Shown here: positions 18,797 through 29,439 of the stretch, piece by piece
Layout: every line of letters starts with the position of its first letter
Numbering within the stretch: position 1 is the first letter of the stretch
From: Chrysogorgia sp. JL179-B06
Lineage: Eukaryota > Cnidaria > Anthozoa > Scleralcyonacea > Chrysogorgiidae
DNA length: 64,000 nt
Assembly: GCA_035772405.1 (NCBI GenBank)
Contig: JAYKKM010000472.1
Span: 1,319,501 to 1,383,500, forward strand
Direction: 5' to 3'
Notes under the pieces: generated by a model
Database searches by the model: none
Told to the model about the DNA's origin: nothing
The model's input: the letters and a program-made list of their open reading frames with translations, nothing else
Translations under genes and position numbers: made by a program

Positions 18797-19552
18797 TTAA
18801 ATAAAATACTGCGATCTGCTCTGTCTGAAGTGTAGTGTCACGATGGACTTTCCAAATTCAAATGAGACGTTTTCGTTTTTGTCGTCCTTTATATCTATTT
18901 CGATCGTCTCGAATGATTTCACTTTTACGGGTACGTATTGAAGGTTGCGGAAAGTAACGTTGACATTTTCCCCGTATTTTCCTTTCGTATTCACAATTCG
19001 TAGAAGAGGCACTTTGACGTCGCCAACAAACTGTACATCCACCACATTTGTGTAGAGGTATATGGATGAAAAGCCCGCGTTTATATCTGCTACGTAAGGA
19101 CTCGTTGTTTTCTTCGTAATCACTGCATCCTGCTCGAATCCTAAAGTCGTTGCGATATCACCCGAAAACCATACCATTGCGCCTTTTTTCACATCGACTA
19201 TCACTTTGAGCGTATTTTTATTATATGTAAACTTGATCTTAGCTTGTCCTTCTTTCGTCATGCAATGGTTTAAATCTTTAACCAGGTTTGTAACACTGTT
19301 GTATTGTGTGCCTTGAATGATGCCCACTTCATCTGGACCTGTGCCATTAATGTTGTAGAGAAAGGTTTGCTGATTGCCTTCGCGTATCGTGCTCCACGTA
19401 TGAGGATAATTAAACTCGGAAAGGGCTACTTCCCAGTCCCCTGTCAGTTCTAACGTTTCAGCGAGCTTCACTTTAAAATTCGCTACAGAATTGTCCGGGA
19501 AATATTTCATAGAACTATTACTTGGGAGCGTCAAGTAAAACTGCGTTGTCAT
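18797..19552 (-). CDS. penton-like minor capsid protein
   Basis: 251 residues from the ATG at 19552; the upstream codons are not needed. The N-terminus MTTQFYLTLPSNSSMKYFPD and then NFKVKLAETLELTGDWEVAL are the recognisable start of Polinton minor capsid proteins. The rest is beta-rich, as for a single jelly roll. It would form the capsid vertices. It is the first gene of the tightly packed series penton, pVI-like, MCP, protease. The frame is intact. Confidence 0.85.
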   Translation of the reverse strand: MTTQFYLTLPSNSSMKYFPDNSVANFKVKLAETLELTGDWEVALSEFNYPHTWSTIREGNQQTFLYNINGTGPDEVGIIQGTQYNSVTNLVKDLNHCMTKEGQAKIKFTYNKNTLKVIVDVKKGAMVWFSGDIATTLGFEQDAVITKKTTSPYVADINAGFSSIYLYTNVVDVQFVGDVKVPLLRIVNTKGKYGENVNVTFRNLQYVPVKVKSFETIEIDIKDDKNENVSFEFGKSIVTLHFRQSRSQYFI

Positions 19553-19602
19553 CTCGGCGAGTATAAGACACAAATGAACACAGGTTATAAGATCACATAC
19601 TT

Positions 19603-20694
19603 TTATTTCGAAATATGTTTTACATTATCCGCCGATACCCAAGAATTAAAATCATTAGAATAACCTAACCATTTTACAAGATATTCTTTGCGTTTACCAC
19701 GCATGCGAGACTTAATCACATTTTCTACTCTAAAAAAGTCAGTGTCTTTCTTGATAATGCTTTGCAACTCTTGTTCGTAAAATGTTCCCTCTATCTCCTC
19801 ATCGTGATAATCAGAGATTTTATACACAGGTGGTCTTCTAGGTATACTATACGCTTCGTTATGGTGAAAACTTCTTCGGTCCAGCTGGGTAAGTAACCTT
19901 TCTTGAATGTTCGTCTGGCTTTGCTGATTCGCACTTGATCACCCACGTTAAATTTATACTTGATGGGCGTGGTAGATTCGTGACCGTACAATCGTTGCCA
20001 CACGACGCTTTCATTCTCGTGATTCACATCAACCGGTTTCATTCCAATACTGCGATGTCGCGAATGGTTGTAGGAATACACCAGTTTTTGTAGCACATCC
20101 ATATACTTTAGTGTATTCTTAGCTGTAAAGTATTTCCACATCTTTCCTTTCAGCGTTCGATTAAATCGTTCCACAATAGACGCTTTGGTATCGTTATGCG
20201 TGGTGAAAAACAATATGTTGTAATCTTTCAAAAGCTTCTGAAATAGTCTGTTGGTAAATTCAGTTCCTTTATCGGTATGAAGTTTCTCGGGACGTCTGCC
20301 TTTCTTGCATATCTTCTTAAAGGCTTTAATCAGATTTTCTCCGGATTTTGTTTTCAATGGTTCTACCCACGCATACTTGGATAAGACATCAATGACAGTT
20401 AAAATGTATTTATAGCCAATGTTTGCTTTACTCAACGAATCCATAATGACCAAATCTGCTTCCCATTCTTCATCTATTGCTCCGACAATAACTCTATTTC
20501 TTTTAAAACGATGTCGTACTGGTTTATGTAAAGTATACGTATCTTGTTGTTTTAACCTTGTTGGTTTTTATATCGTTTCGCGATAGTTTAAATTTCCCGT
20601 CATTTTTTACGACACGGTAAACAGCATCGACACCACCGAAACTTGCCGGACTTTCTGGGTTGTAGTACAGGTCGTGGAGATACTGTTTCTCCAT
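19603..20694 (-). pseudogene. retroviral-type (DDE) integrase with chromodomain, frameshifted
   Basis: The start ATG is at 20694. An N-terminal part with YYNPESPASFGGVDAVYR precedes the catalytic core. Core residues are the Asp of ADL just upstream of 20453, the Asp of HTDKGTEF, and the Glu of ASIVERFNRT. An SH3-like tail (FNVGDQVRISKARRTFKKGY) follows, then a C-terminal chromodomain with EYLVKWLGYSNDFNSW. Two frame changes, near 20545 and near 19830, break it. The family inserts Polintons and makes 6-bp duplications; the chromodomain would steer insertion to modified histones. As read, it is inactive. Confidence 0.92.
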
Positions 20695-20883
20695 CTAACT
20701 CTGATTGCTGAATCACAATCTTTCCACCACAACAAGCCGAAACACAGCGGATTCGTCTAAAAATATTTCGAAGGGTTATATGAGGTAGCCCACTTGGCAG
20801 ACAGCAGCAAGTCATGTTCACACGACTAAGGTTGGAGGCATATAAATAAGGAGAAGTGGACGACACGCTATAAATGCAACGGC

Positions 20884-21258
20884 TCAGACGATATAGGCAC
20901 ACACAAATCCCAGGAATATGGGACCCAGCAATTGTAACGAAGAACCACCACGATGCTTGTATTGCGACAGGTCTATGTTCTGAAAATCGTTCACTGTTCC
21001 TTGAACAGCCTCTCGAATCGTTTCACTGTCGTAACAATCCCTCATTCTATACACGAGAGAAAGATACGCGATTATTCTCCCGAAATTATTTACATCCATT
21101 TCTTCATAGATGTGACGAAGGCTTAAGCTCTTTACTTGAATGGTTAGTCTATCAAACAGGTGTCGATGTTTGCTAAGACATGTTTGAATATTATAGGATA
21201 GTGTATCTCTATCGATAGCAACGTTGTGTCGTTTTAACTCATCAAAAATTATGTCCAT
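20884..21258 (-). CDS. Bcl-2-like apoptosis regulator (predicted)
   Basis: 124 residues from the ATG at 21258, chosen because the copy at 43731 starts at the same place. A BH1-like motif VNNFGRIIAYLSLV (residues 56-69) follows a helix resembling the segment before BH1 in Bcl-2 proteins (HLFDRLTIQVKSLSLRHIY). Another helix after it (ETIREAVQGTVNDF) is placed like the one leading to BH2. Residues 107-124 form a hydrophobic membrane anchor, as in many Bcl-2 proteins. BH3 and BH2 are weak. Known viral Bcl-2 proteins sit on mitochondrial or ER membranes and block host cell death, and that role is inferred here. The frame is intact. It lies between the integrase and the GRF gene on the same strand. 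Confidence 0.65.
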   Translation of the reverse strand: MDIIFDELKRHNVAIDRDTLSYNIQTCLSKHRHLFDRLTIQVKSLSLRHIYEEMDVNNFGRIIAYLSLVYRMRDCYDSETIREAVQGTVNDFQNIDLSQYKHRGGSSLQLLGPIFLGFVCAYIV

Positions 21259-21450
21259 ATCGATTCGTAGGGATAATCGCAAAAGTTTCTGTTTTAAATG
21301 TGGGAATGTATCCTTTACAAATTATGGGATACATAAACACTTACTCGCATGCACTGTTGACGTCCCAATAAGAAAAAAGACACGTATACAAATGTATAGT
21401 TGGAGAAAACATTTATTACACAAGAAATTAGAATACAAAATTATATATGT

Positions 21451-22086
21451 TCAGCAAATGTTCAGTTTTTCCATGTCTTCAGTCAATGCATCGATAGATT
21501 TTTGAAAAAGATAATCTTCATAGGCTTCTTTAGAGTCATTCTTTCTACTTGTAAAAGATTCGCCCGTTTCTGCGATCTTGTACTGATATTGTAATGGCTC
21601 ACTAAACAGGCACCCAATGTTATAAATTCGTGGCGAGTTCTCTGTAGGTTTCCATTCAAATAATCCGCATGCATATTCTCTTTCCTTAGGACAGCAGTAG
21701 AATAAACGACCTTTGTTGTCACCTTCTTTCTTGACTTTACAGACACAACAGACCATGCCATGTCGACAGAAAGGTTTAGGACTCTCGAAGACATCTCCCC
21801 ATTGCCAAAACGAGCAGGCATTTTTCCCCTCAGAGCAGACGAAGTAAGGTCTTCCGTAACTTTCTTTCATCTTATCTTTAACCATTCGCATCGTTGCCAG
21901 CTTCTGATGAGTAGGACACACTGGGTGTATACAGCCATTTGCTCGAAAAGAGTTTACTGCTTTCCCAAACATGTAACAATCTTCTTCAGGGCAAAAGAAC
22001 TGACAACTAGGCTTTTGTCCACAGAACCAGAAGAGTCCATTTGTGGTTATTGAGGAGGATGCAGGTTTACCGTGAAGACATTCCAT
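21451..22086 (-). CDS. triple GRF-type zinc-finger protein
   Basis: 211 residues; the ATG at 22086 lies about 30 bases inside the right terminal repeat. Three GRF-like units are visible. Each pairs a short Cys/His lead with an aromatic-Cys core: LFWFCGQKPSCQFF, GRPYFVCSEGKNACSFWQWG and GRLFYCCPKEREYACGLFEW. GRF fingers in other proteins bind single-stranded DNA or RNA. In this position it may act in replication or in early gene control, driven by the promoter inside the repeat. The frame is intact and the Cys positions are conserved. Function is inferred. Confidence 0.75.
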   Translation of the reverse strand: MECLHGKPASSSITTNGLFWFCGQKPSCQFFCPEEDCYMFGKAVNSFRANGCIHPVCPTHQKLATMRMVKDKMKESYGRPYFVCSEGKNACSFWQWGDVFESPKPFCRHGMVCCVCKVKKEGDNKGRLFYCCPKEREYACGLFEWKPTENSPRIYNIGCLFSEPLQYQYKIAETGESFTSRKNDSKEAYEDYLFQKSIDALTEDMEKLNIC

Positions 22087-22116
22087 GACAACGATCTTAC
22101 TCTGACGAGGAATAGT

Positions 22117-22342
22117 GTAAAGTAATGTTGTATGTTTGGCCGGCGTTTATGTAGGCACGCAGACACGGATAAAAAAAAAACGCGCGAAGAAGAGGGAGAT
22201 GTCTTCGCAGAGGTCCGCCTGAAAATTCACCAATGAGGTTCGTGTACTATTCTATCCGTTAATCACCGAAAAGTGATCCGTCTTAATGACTTTTTAACGA
22301 GGCGGCATCCCTTTGGTCCTTATAGTGGGGGGGTTACCTACT
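22117..22342 (-). repeat. Polinton right terminal inverted repeat
   Basis: The mirror of 9253-9474, ending with seven G (22327-22333), then TTACCTACT. The next bases already look like Helentron coding sequence. Confidence 0.9.
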
Positions 22343-22345
22343 TAC

Positions 22346-23269
22346 ACCGGTAACCTCCATGCAGCTACTGTGAATGAAAATATCCCATATGTCATGCCTT
22401 TAGACTATGGTTTACAATGTTTGCTACAACAAAGTTATAATTCAATTATATTAACAATTGGATGTAATACCATATCTATTTATAGTATGCCAAATGGTTC
22501 ATTTAAAATATTTGATTCTCATGCTAGAGACTCATTTGGTATGCCCCATTCTCATGGAACATGTGTGTTGTTGGAAGTAAATTCAATTAATAACTTGGTA
22601 GAATATTTCAAAAACGCATACAAACCTAATATTTTGTTCGAGCTTAGAGGTGTTAAAATTACTGTTGCACAATTTACAGAGATTTCAAATATGCATACAT
22701 GTACCTCCAACACATCTGAATCAAGTTCAATTGACTGTTCATCAACAAGTGATAATCATATTAGTTCTGGACAATGTCGTGCAATGTGCTACTATTCTAT
22801 TTGCTATTCTACTATTTTGGCATGTAAATACTGGAAAGCTGGTCAGACATTGAATACTATTGCAGAACATGCCACAATGACGTTATACCAGGAAGCTTTG
22901 AATGATGGAAATGAGTTTACATGTGATTATTTGCCACAAATTGTAAACATATCTGGTGCTGATGTCGAGATAGTATATGGTTTACGATACCAGGACAAAT
23001 TTTCTTTTACTTCTGCCTCTGATAAATATTTCCTCAGGCTTAAGAAGTCAATTTTAGAGAATACTTCAGAAAATACTGCATTTTTGTTGGAGCTTTCAAA
23101 CTATTGCTTCATTGCTTGTATTTTTCAGCATGTAAATAACACAAGACAAAAAACAAAATATTTTTTGGTGGCATGTAATGAAAGGCAAACAATTAATCTA
23201 TTTGAAAAATTTACTGATTGTGATTCTGTTGTTGATAAAATTTTCAGTATTGTCACTCACACAACTTAA
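22346..23269 (+). pseudogene. Helentron A N-terminal peptidase-like region
   Basis: About 300 codons remain open. Near the start a block reads GCNTISIYSMPNGSFKIFDS followed by HARDSFGMPHSHGTCVLLEV. This His/Gly pattern recurs in cnidarian transposon proteins next to OTU domains and looks like a cysteine-peptidase-type fold. A second block (TLYQEALNDGNEFTCDYLPQ and onward to LFEKF) is shared with copy B at 56875-57300. The protein begins at the Polinton boundary, so its start is lost. Function unknown; it would be a domain of the large Helentron protein. Confidence 0.55.
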
Positions 23270-23309
23270 ATGTGAGGAAGTAGAATACGTCATGTTCATG
23301 TCAATTAAC

Positions 23310-24010
23310 AATATCAGAAAGGCAAATCATCATAAGAAAGCATAAGTCTACCACACAAAAAAGGTCACTTTCTGACAAACAAAAAGAGAAATATTCAAAT
23401 ATTGAGCCTGCTAAGAAAAAAGTGATGTTAAAGAAAACTGGTTTGACGTACAAATCCATGGATCCTATAAAAAAGAAGGCTCATCTTGAAACGAAAGTAA
23501 AAAAATATACATCACTGGATCCTATAAAAAAGAAGGCTCATCTTGAAACGAAAGTAAAAAAATATACATCAATGAATCTGCACAAAAAACAAAAACTTTA
23601 AAGGAAAAAGCTAAAAAGTACAATTCTACTGAGTTAAAAGAAAAGAAGGCTTATCTTCAGAAAAACAGAGAAAGGACGAAAAATAAATATGAAACTATGC
23701 AACCAATAGACAAAGCAAGGCAGCCCAAAAGGCTAGAACAACAAAGAACAACCACGCATTGCATGATTTGGATGATTATATATCTAAGTTTCACAATAAA
23801 ATAAGAGAAGGTCCTTATTATATATGTTCGGTTTGTAACCGATTACTGTACAGAAAATCAGTCCTACTATTACAAAAAAATAAATACAACTATAGTGATG
23901 ACACTCTATTCACTGATATTAAGTAATTTGATGACAAAGAATACATTTGTAAAACCTGTCATTCAAAGGTATTAAAAGGGAAGATTCCCTGCCAGGCAAT
24001 ATGTAATAAC
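23310..24010 (+). pseudogene. Helentron A degenerate repeat and zinc-ribbon region
   Basis: About three decayed 57-bp units (YKSMDPIKKKAHLETKVK pattern) lie at 23445-23585. A Cys4 zinc-ribbon-like segment follows, with CSVCNRLLYRKS (23825-23870) and YICKTCHSK (about 23940). Stops and shifts interrupt it. A short piece at 23329-23367 matches copy B at 56010-56048, which in copy B lies before the OTU, so the order here is scrambled. Confidence 0.6.
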
Positions 24011-26870
24011 ATGTATGTTGATAAAATACCAGCTGAACTTGCATCTCTAGAAAAACTTGAACAAATTCTTATTGCACAAAGAATTGTTTTTGAAAAGATA
24101 ATAGTAATGCCAAAAGGACAGCAGGGGAAAGTTAAGGGAGCAATCTGTAATGTACCGGTAGAATGTGATGAGACATGTAAGGTTTTACCACGGCCACCAG
24201 AAAGATCTGGTATTATAATGCTGAAACTTAAACGTAAACTTGAATTCAGAGGTCATGTGTATTTTCAAGCAGTACGTCCCCAGTTCATTCTTGATGCCCT
24301 TAACTGGCTCAAGCTAAATAATCCATTGTACAACAACATAATTGATATAAACAATATCAGTGCAAATCTAACAAGTTTAGAACATGACAATGCTAATTCA
24401 AGCACAAATTATGATAAAAATGAAATTATCTCAACTGATACCAGCAAGCAACACATAACCAGTAATGACGATACTGAAGAAAAGGATGACCCATTAAGTA
24501 AGTACCGACAAGCAACTAGTGAGACATGTTTACAATCTGTATTACCAGATTACCCCATAACAATACAAGCTGGTAATAATAAAAATTGTTCATTAGGTAA
24601 TGAAGTGTACAAAATATTGCACCTGGAGAAAATAGACATCCTGTGTCAATAATGAGAGATACAAAATGTGAAGAGCTTGCATTTCCAGTGTTGTTTCCAA
24701 AGGGACAGTTTGGTATACAGATGATAGAAGAATTAAATTGTCACCAGTCAAGTACTTTAATGCTCGACTTTTACATTATAGTGGAAGGTTTGCAACAAAT
24801 CCAGAATATCTTTTCTTTGCACAGTTTATAACAGAACAAAAAAAAGTATCTGATAGCATTAATATAACTTTAAAAAAGATCCATGGGCAGCCTGTCACTG
24901 CTTCAGAAATAAAAACAGATGTAAACAAGTTAAAAGGTTTAATTTGTCAAGATCAGGCATATTTGTTCTTAAGGCAAATACCAGGCACACCACCTTACTG
25001 GCAAAAATTTATGTATGAAGTAGTAGCCATGGTAAAACAACTTGGAATTCCAACATGGTTTATGACATTATCATGTGCTGATCTTAGATGGCCTGAATTG
25101 TTTCAGATTATATCTAGAACACAAGGCAAAAACATGACTGACGAGCAAGTTGATGCTTTGTCTTACAATGCAAGATGTTCAATGCTAAATATTAACCCTG
25201 TTGTTGTTGCAAAGCATTTTCAACACAGAGTTGAAACATTTTTTACTGAAGTTTTGCTTAGTAAAATTAACCCCATTGGTAAAATAATATATTATGCACT
25301 CCGCATTGAATTTCAAATGAGAGGGTCTCCTCACTTACATGCATTAATATGGACTTCTGATTGCCCCAAACTTACATCTGACAACAAAGAAGCTTATGTA
25401 GAATTTATAGATAACCATGTACAAGCCTATCTTCCAGATGAGGATACAGAACCAGAGTTACACGAGTTAGTTAAAACTTATCAAAAGCACAATCATTCGA
25501 AAACCTGCAGAAAATACAAAAATATTAGTTGTAGATTTAATTTTGGCCAATTTTTTACCAAAAGCACAATAGTAGCAGAACCTCTTAATGATGATCTAGA
25601 TGATCAAATCAAGACTAATATACTCGACAGGCGAACACAGATTCTGACCTCAGTCAAACAGAAAATAGATGAAGTATTAAACCCATCCAAGCCAGATTAT
25701 AATGCAACATTAAATTATGTGGATATTTTAAAATCAGTAGGTATCACTGAGGATGAGTATTATTGGGCTCTATCAATATCGCCAGATTCTGATTTTGAGT
25801 TGCACCTTAAAAGGCCTGTAGACAGCTGTTTTATTAACAACTATTTTGTTGCTGGTATTAAAGGATTTGCAGCAAATGTTGACTTGCAACCTGTATTCAA
25901 TCACTACAAATGTATAACATATGTCTGCTCATATTTTACTAAAGATGAAACTGAATGTTCTCAAGCTATTACAAATGCAGCAAAAGAAGCAAAAGCTGCT
26001 AACATGAATATTAGAGATGGTCTGAAAAAAATTGGTGCTGCTTTTCTCTCTACAAGAGAAGTTAGTTCACAAGAATGTGTCTACAGATCAATGCCTGAAC
26101 TTTGGTTGAGAAAAATATTTCCAAAAACTGTTTTTGTTAGTACAGATTTTCCAGAAAAAAGGGTACGTGTGACTAAAACACAAGTGGAGCTTGATGAACT
26201 AGATGATGATGGTACTGACATATTTAAGTCAAATATAATTCAGCGTTACAGCATTAGACCAACATCAATTCCAGTTGTTGATCAATTATGTCTGGCAGAA
26301 TTTGCTGCATATTACTATAAAGATTATAAAATTGATTATAGTGAAACAAAAGATTCCCAACCTGATGTTCTAACAGATGACTTGATTGAATTGCAAAGTA
26401 TCATAAGTGATACAAGTACACATTGCCTTCCCAAAAAAATAAAATTAATTAACACCAATGAATACATGAAATGTAGAAAGGTTAAGGCTATATTAAGGTA
26501 TCATACACCAAACAAAGGAAAAGAACCAGAATCTTATTTTCACCATTTACTTATGCTCTATTATCCGTGGCGAGATGAAAGTAATCTATTGGCTTCAGAT
26601 CAAACATATACATCGAAGTTCTATGAACCTGATGTCCAACTTATTGTTCAGCAGAATAGAGCAATATTCGAACCTGATGCAGATGCTCTTAATGAGGCAC
26701 TTGAAGTATTAAAATCAAACCAGGCCAATATTTGTTCATATGATTCAATTAATGATCAAGAAAATGCAGATTTACAAGGTGAATTGCAAGATGACCCAAA
26801 CCCACATGAATCATTTAATGAACAATTACCATCACATCTTGATCTAATCAAAATACTAACCCTGGAGTAA
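24011..26870 (+). pseudogene. Helentron A DUF6570-like domain and Rep
   Basis: 24011-24330 holds a DUF6570-like domain (YVDKIPAELASLEKLEQILI, then VPVECDETCKVLPRPPERSG). A frame change near 24650-24740 leads into the Helitron N-terminal/Rep region. The Rep nuclease contains EFQMRGSPHLHALIW near 25310, the HUH metal site. Further on, ITYVCSYFTKDE near 25915 holds two Tyr separated by three residues, candidates for the DNA-nicking pair. It would start rolling-circle transposition. After 26850 the frame breaks before the helicase. Confidence 0.85.
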
Positions 26871-28465
26871 TTACTTCTTACAACCGGCCAACAGACATAT
26901 CTGATGATATATTACGCCAAACTGTAAGGTCCTTGAACATTGAGCAACGTCACGCATATGATACATTTCTCTCATGGTGCCGAGATGCAATGAAAAACAT
27001 GAACAGCTTGAAACCTGTTGAAATACAACCACTCTATCTTTTCTTAACTGGTGGTGGTGGTGCAGGAAAAAGTCACTTGATTAAAACAATATACCATACA
27101 GCAGTTAAAACGTTTAGACATCCTCCTATTAACCCTGAATTACCAACAGTTCTTCTTATGGCACCAACAGGTGTGGCTGCAATAAACATTGATGGAACAA
27201 CTATTAATACTGGTCTTGCTATTCCTATACAAACTGGTGATAATGTACCTGCAATGTCAGACCAAAAGAAAACAAAATTAAGACTAACATTATCTGACCT
27301 AAAGCTAATAATAGTAGATGAAATTTCTATGGTTGGAAACACAACCTTACTTCATGTCCACCAAAGACTGAAAGATATATTTGGCACCACAAGTTCTCTG
27401 CTATTTGCAGGAATTACTATTATAGTTGTAGGTGATCTTTGCCAACTTCCACCAATACGTAAGAGATTTGTATTTGATTCTTACAAAAATGATACGTTTA
27501 ATCTATGCCATCCATGGAGAGTCTTCAAAATGATAGAACTTCGTGAAATCATGAGACAGAAAAATGACCAAGCATTTATTGAACTTCTTAACAGAATAAG
27601 GACTGCTACTCAAACAGAAGATGACATTCAGATAATCCAATCAAGATCAATAACCCCATCTGACCCTAATTATCCATCAGATGCACTTCATATCTGGGCT
27701 GAAAATGCTCCTGTTGATAAACATAACAAGGAAAAACTAGAAGAACTTTCTGGATCTTTATTTATTCTTAAAGCTAAAGATCAATACCCAACGAATGTAA
27801 GGAAACAAGATATTGATAGAGTGTTAGCAAGAGGACGGTCTGAAACTGGTGGACTTGATTATGAAATTCTGATTAAAGAAGGAGCTAGAGTAATGCTTAC
27901 AACAAATATCAGTATTCAAGATAGACTCATAAATGGACAAATGGGAACTGTATTTAAAATTTATGTCAATCAAAATACCCAAAAACCAACTGTTCTCTAT
28001 ATAAAATTTGATGACCTGAATGCTGGTAAAGACTTAATTAACACACATGGCAACCTTTTTGCAAGAGAGAACAAAGTGGTTCCAATTGAACCTGTACTAG
28101 CAAAGATTAAAATTAGATCAGGTAAAGCATCTTCTCCAGAAATACAGAGAGTACAATTCCCTGTTACACTGGCTTGGGCATGCACTATACATAAAGTTCA
28201 AGGACTAACACTTGAAAAAGTTGTAATTAGTTCTGACTTAATAAAACAGAGAGCATTCAACTATGGACAAATTTATGTTGCCTTAAGCCGTGCAACTTCT
28301 TTACAAGGTCTCTATATTTTAGGACAAATTGAGAGTAAACATGTTAAAGCAAATCCTAAAGTTCTCGAAGAATACCAAAGACAACGAAATGAATGTATCG
28401 TACCACATTTAACAACTGTACTGCAAGACAATTTCAATGTTTTGACCATATCACTTTTAAATAGA
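26871..28465 (+). pseudogene. Helentron A Pif1-like helicase
   Basis: The translation has Walker A GGGGAGKSHLIK near 27050, Walker B LIIVDEISMVG near 27310, VVGDLCQLPPI near 27430, and the C-terminal VTLAWACTIHKVQGLTLEKV followed by YVALSRATSLQGLY near 28170-28310. This is the 5'-3' SF1B helicase that unwinds DNA during Helitron transfer. The 1.5 kb helicase block itself is uninterrupted, but it is cut from Rep by a frame change near 26850 and from the endonuclease by one near 28460. Confidence 0.9.
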
Positions 28466-29075
28466 GAGATCTTATATCTCTCAAAAAACATAGCATCGAT
28501 ATTAAATTTGATTCAAGAATTTTTAACAGTGACATCATAGCTCTTACTGAAACCCAACTACTACCTCAGGATTTTGACAATGAAATTTTAAATAACCTCA
28601 GTCCTTTCAAACTCCACCGTCAAGATCATGATACTGACAAATATTCGAGCATGGCACTTTGCACTAGAAATACTGTAGAAATCAAAAACTATGAATACTT
28701 CCCTTCACTAAATGCACTAAAATTTGACGCGGTTAATAGTCAATCCCAAATAAAAAGAACTTTTCTTTTGCTATATCGAAAACAAGCCTCCAACATCCTA
28801 CAATATGTAGATTGTTTGCGATTTGTATTTAATAGTTATACAATTGACATGATTATTGGTGACTTTAATATTAATTACTTGAATGACAATCAAGTTCAAC
28901 CACTAAAATCTTTAATGAAATCTCTCAATTACACTCAGATTGTAACAAAACCGGTAGCTTATTAGACCATGTGTATATTAGATCCACAGTATTTCAAATA
29001 ATTGACAATTACATAGTCAATGTGTATTATTCTGATCATGATGCTATCAAAATCGTAGTACAATATTGCAACTAG
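28440..29075 (+). pseudogene. Helentron A endonuclease domain
   Basis: An apurinic-type endonuclease (exonuclease-endonuclease-phosphatase fold) can be read in pieces: IALTETQL near 28530, IIGDFNINYL near 28855, LLDHVYIRS near 28965 and VYYSDHDAIK near 29025. These are the metal and catalytic motifs (Asn-type start, GDFN, SDH). Frame changes occur near 28460 and 28950. Such a domain fused behind the helicase marks Helentrons. Confidence 0.85.
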
Positions 29076-29239
29076 GGAATATTAATTATGTCTGTCACAT
29101 TAATTGAAATATTATATTAATTACATGCAGTTTATCTTAATACAATAGCAAGTTTATCTTAATTATACACCCATTGTACATAGTTTCCTCAGACGTCCAT
29201 GAATCTACATTGTATATTCACAAACCATATTTAATATAT

Positions 29240-29409
29240 TAAGGGGTGGGGCCATTGGAAATCTTGCAGGGAGAGGTTGACAATTTCTGCGACCCCTTTA
29301 TATTGTCCAAAAACAAATCCTGCAGAGCTTTTTCATAGGATGAGAAAAGTCATGCTTAGAAATATTTGTTTACCCCTCTCCCAAAGATTTCTAATGGCCC
29401 ACCCCTGGG
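29240..29409. repeat. hAT-like MITE in the Helentron A 3' region
   Basis: Ends AGGGGTGGGGCCATTGGAAA and the reverse complement of TTTCTAATGGCCCACCCCT (29240-29275, 29376-29409) form an imperfect inverted repeat. Copy B lacks this block at the matching place, so it is a later insertion. Confidence 0.65.
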
Positions 29410-29439
29410 ATGGTGCACCTATGCTCAGTGCCTCTGTCC

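Larger units (their letters stand above)
9253..22342. mobile_element. Polinton/Maverick element, ~13.1 kb
   Basis: Bounded by inverted repeats of about 220 bp that begin AGTAG, in line with the 5'-AG ends of Polintons. The content is diagnostic: type B protein-primed DNA polymerase, A32/FtsK-like packaging ATPase, adenain-like protease, double-jelly-roll major capsid protein, penton-like minor capsid protein and a chromodomain integrase. Two convergent gene blocks meet at 16.5 kb. Extra cargo is a three-GRF zinc-finger protein, a Bcl-2-like protein and a 70-residue zinc finger. polB and integrase carry frameshifts. The expected 6-bp target duplication is not seen (GTCAGT at the left, TACACC at the right). 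Such elements are related to the proposed adintoviruses. Confidence 0.95.

Noticed and set aside
20600..20902. 100-codon Cys-rich frame on the minus strand
   Set aside because: It overlaps the integrase N-terminus in another frame and the short gap before it; it has no conserved pattern.
21224..21505. Plus-strand frame with CFKCGNVSFTNYGIHKHLLAC, looking like a zinc finger
   Set aside because: It is antisense to the start of the Bcl-2-like gene and its leader, with no homologue I know and no neighbour on that strand. Probably chance.
9253..22342. Free viral genome rather than an integrated element
   Set aside because: The sequence continues on both sides into other animal transposons and the polymerase contains introns, so this is an integrated Polinton.
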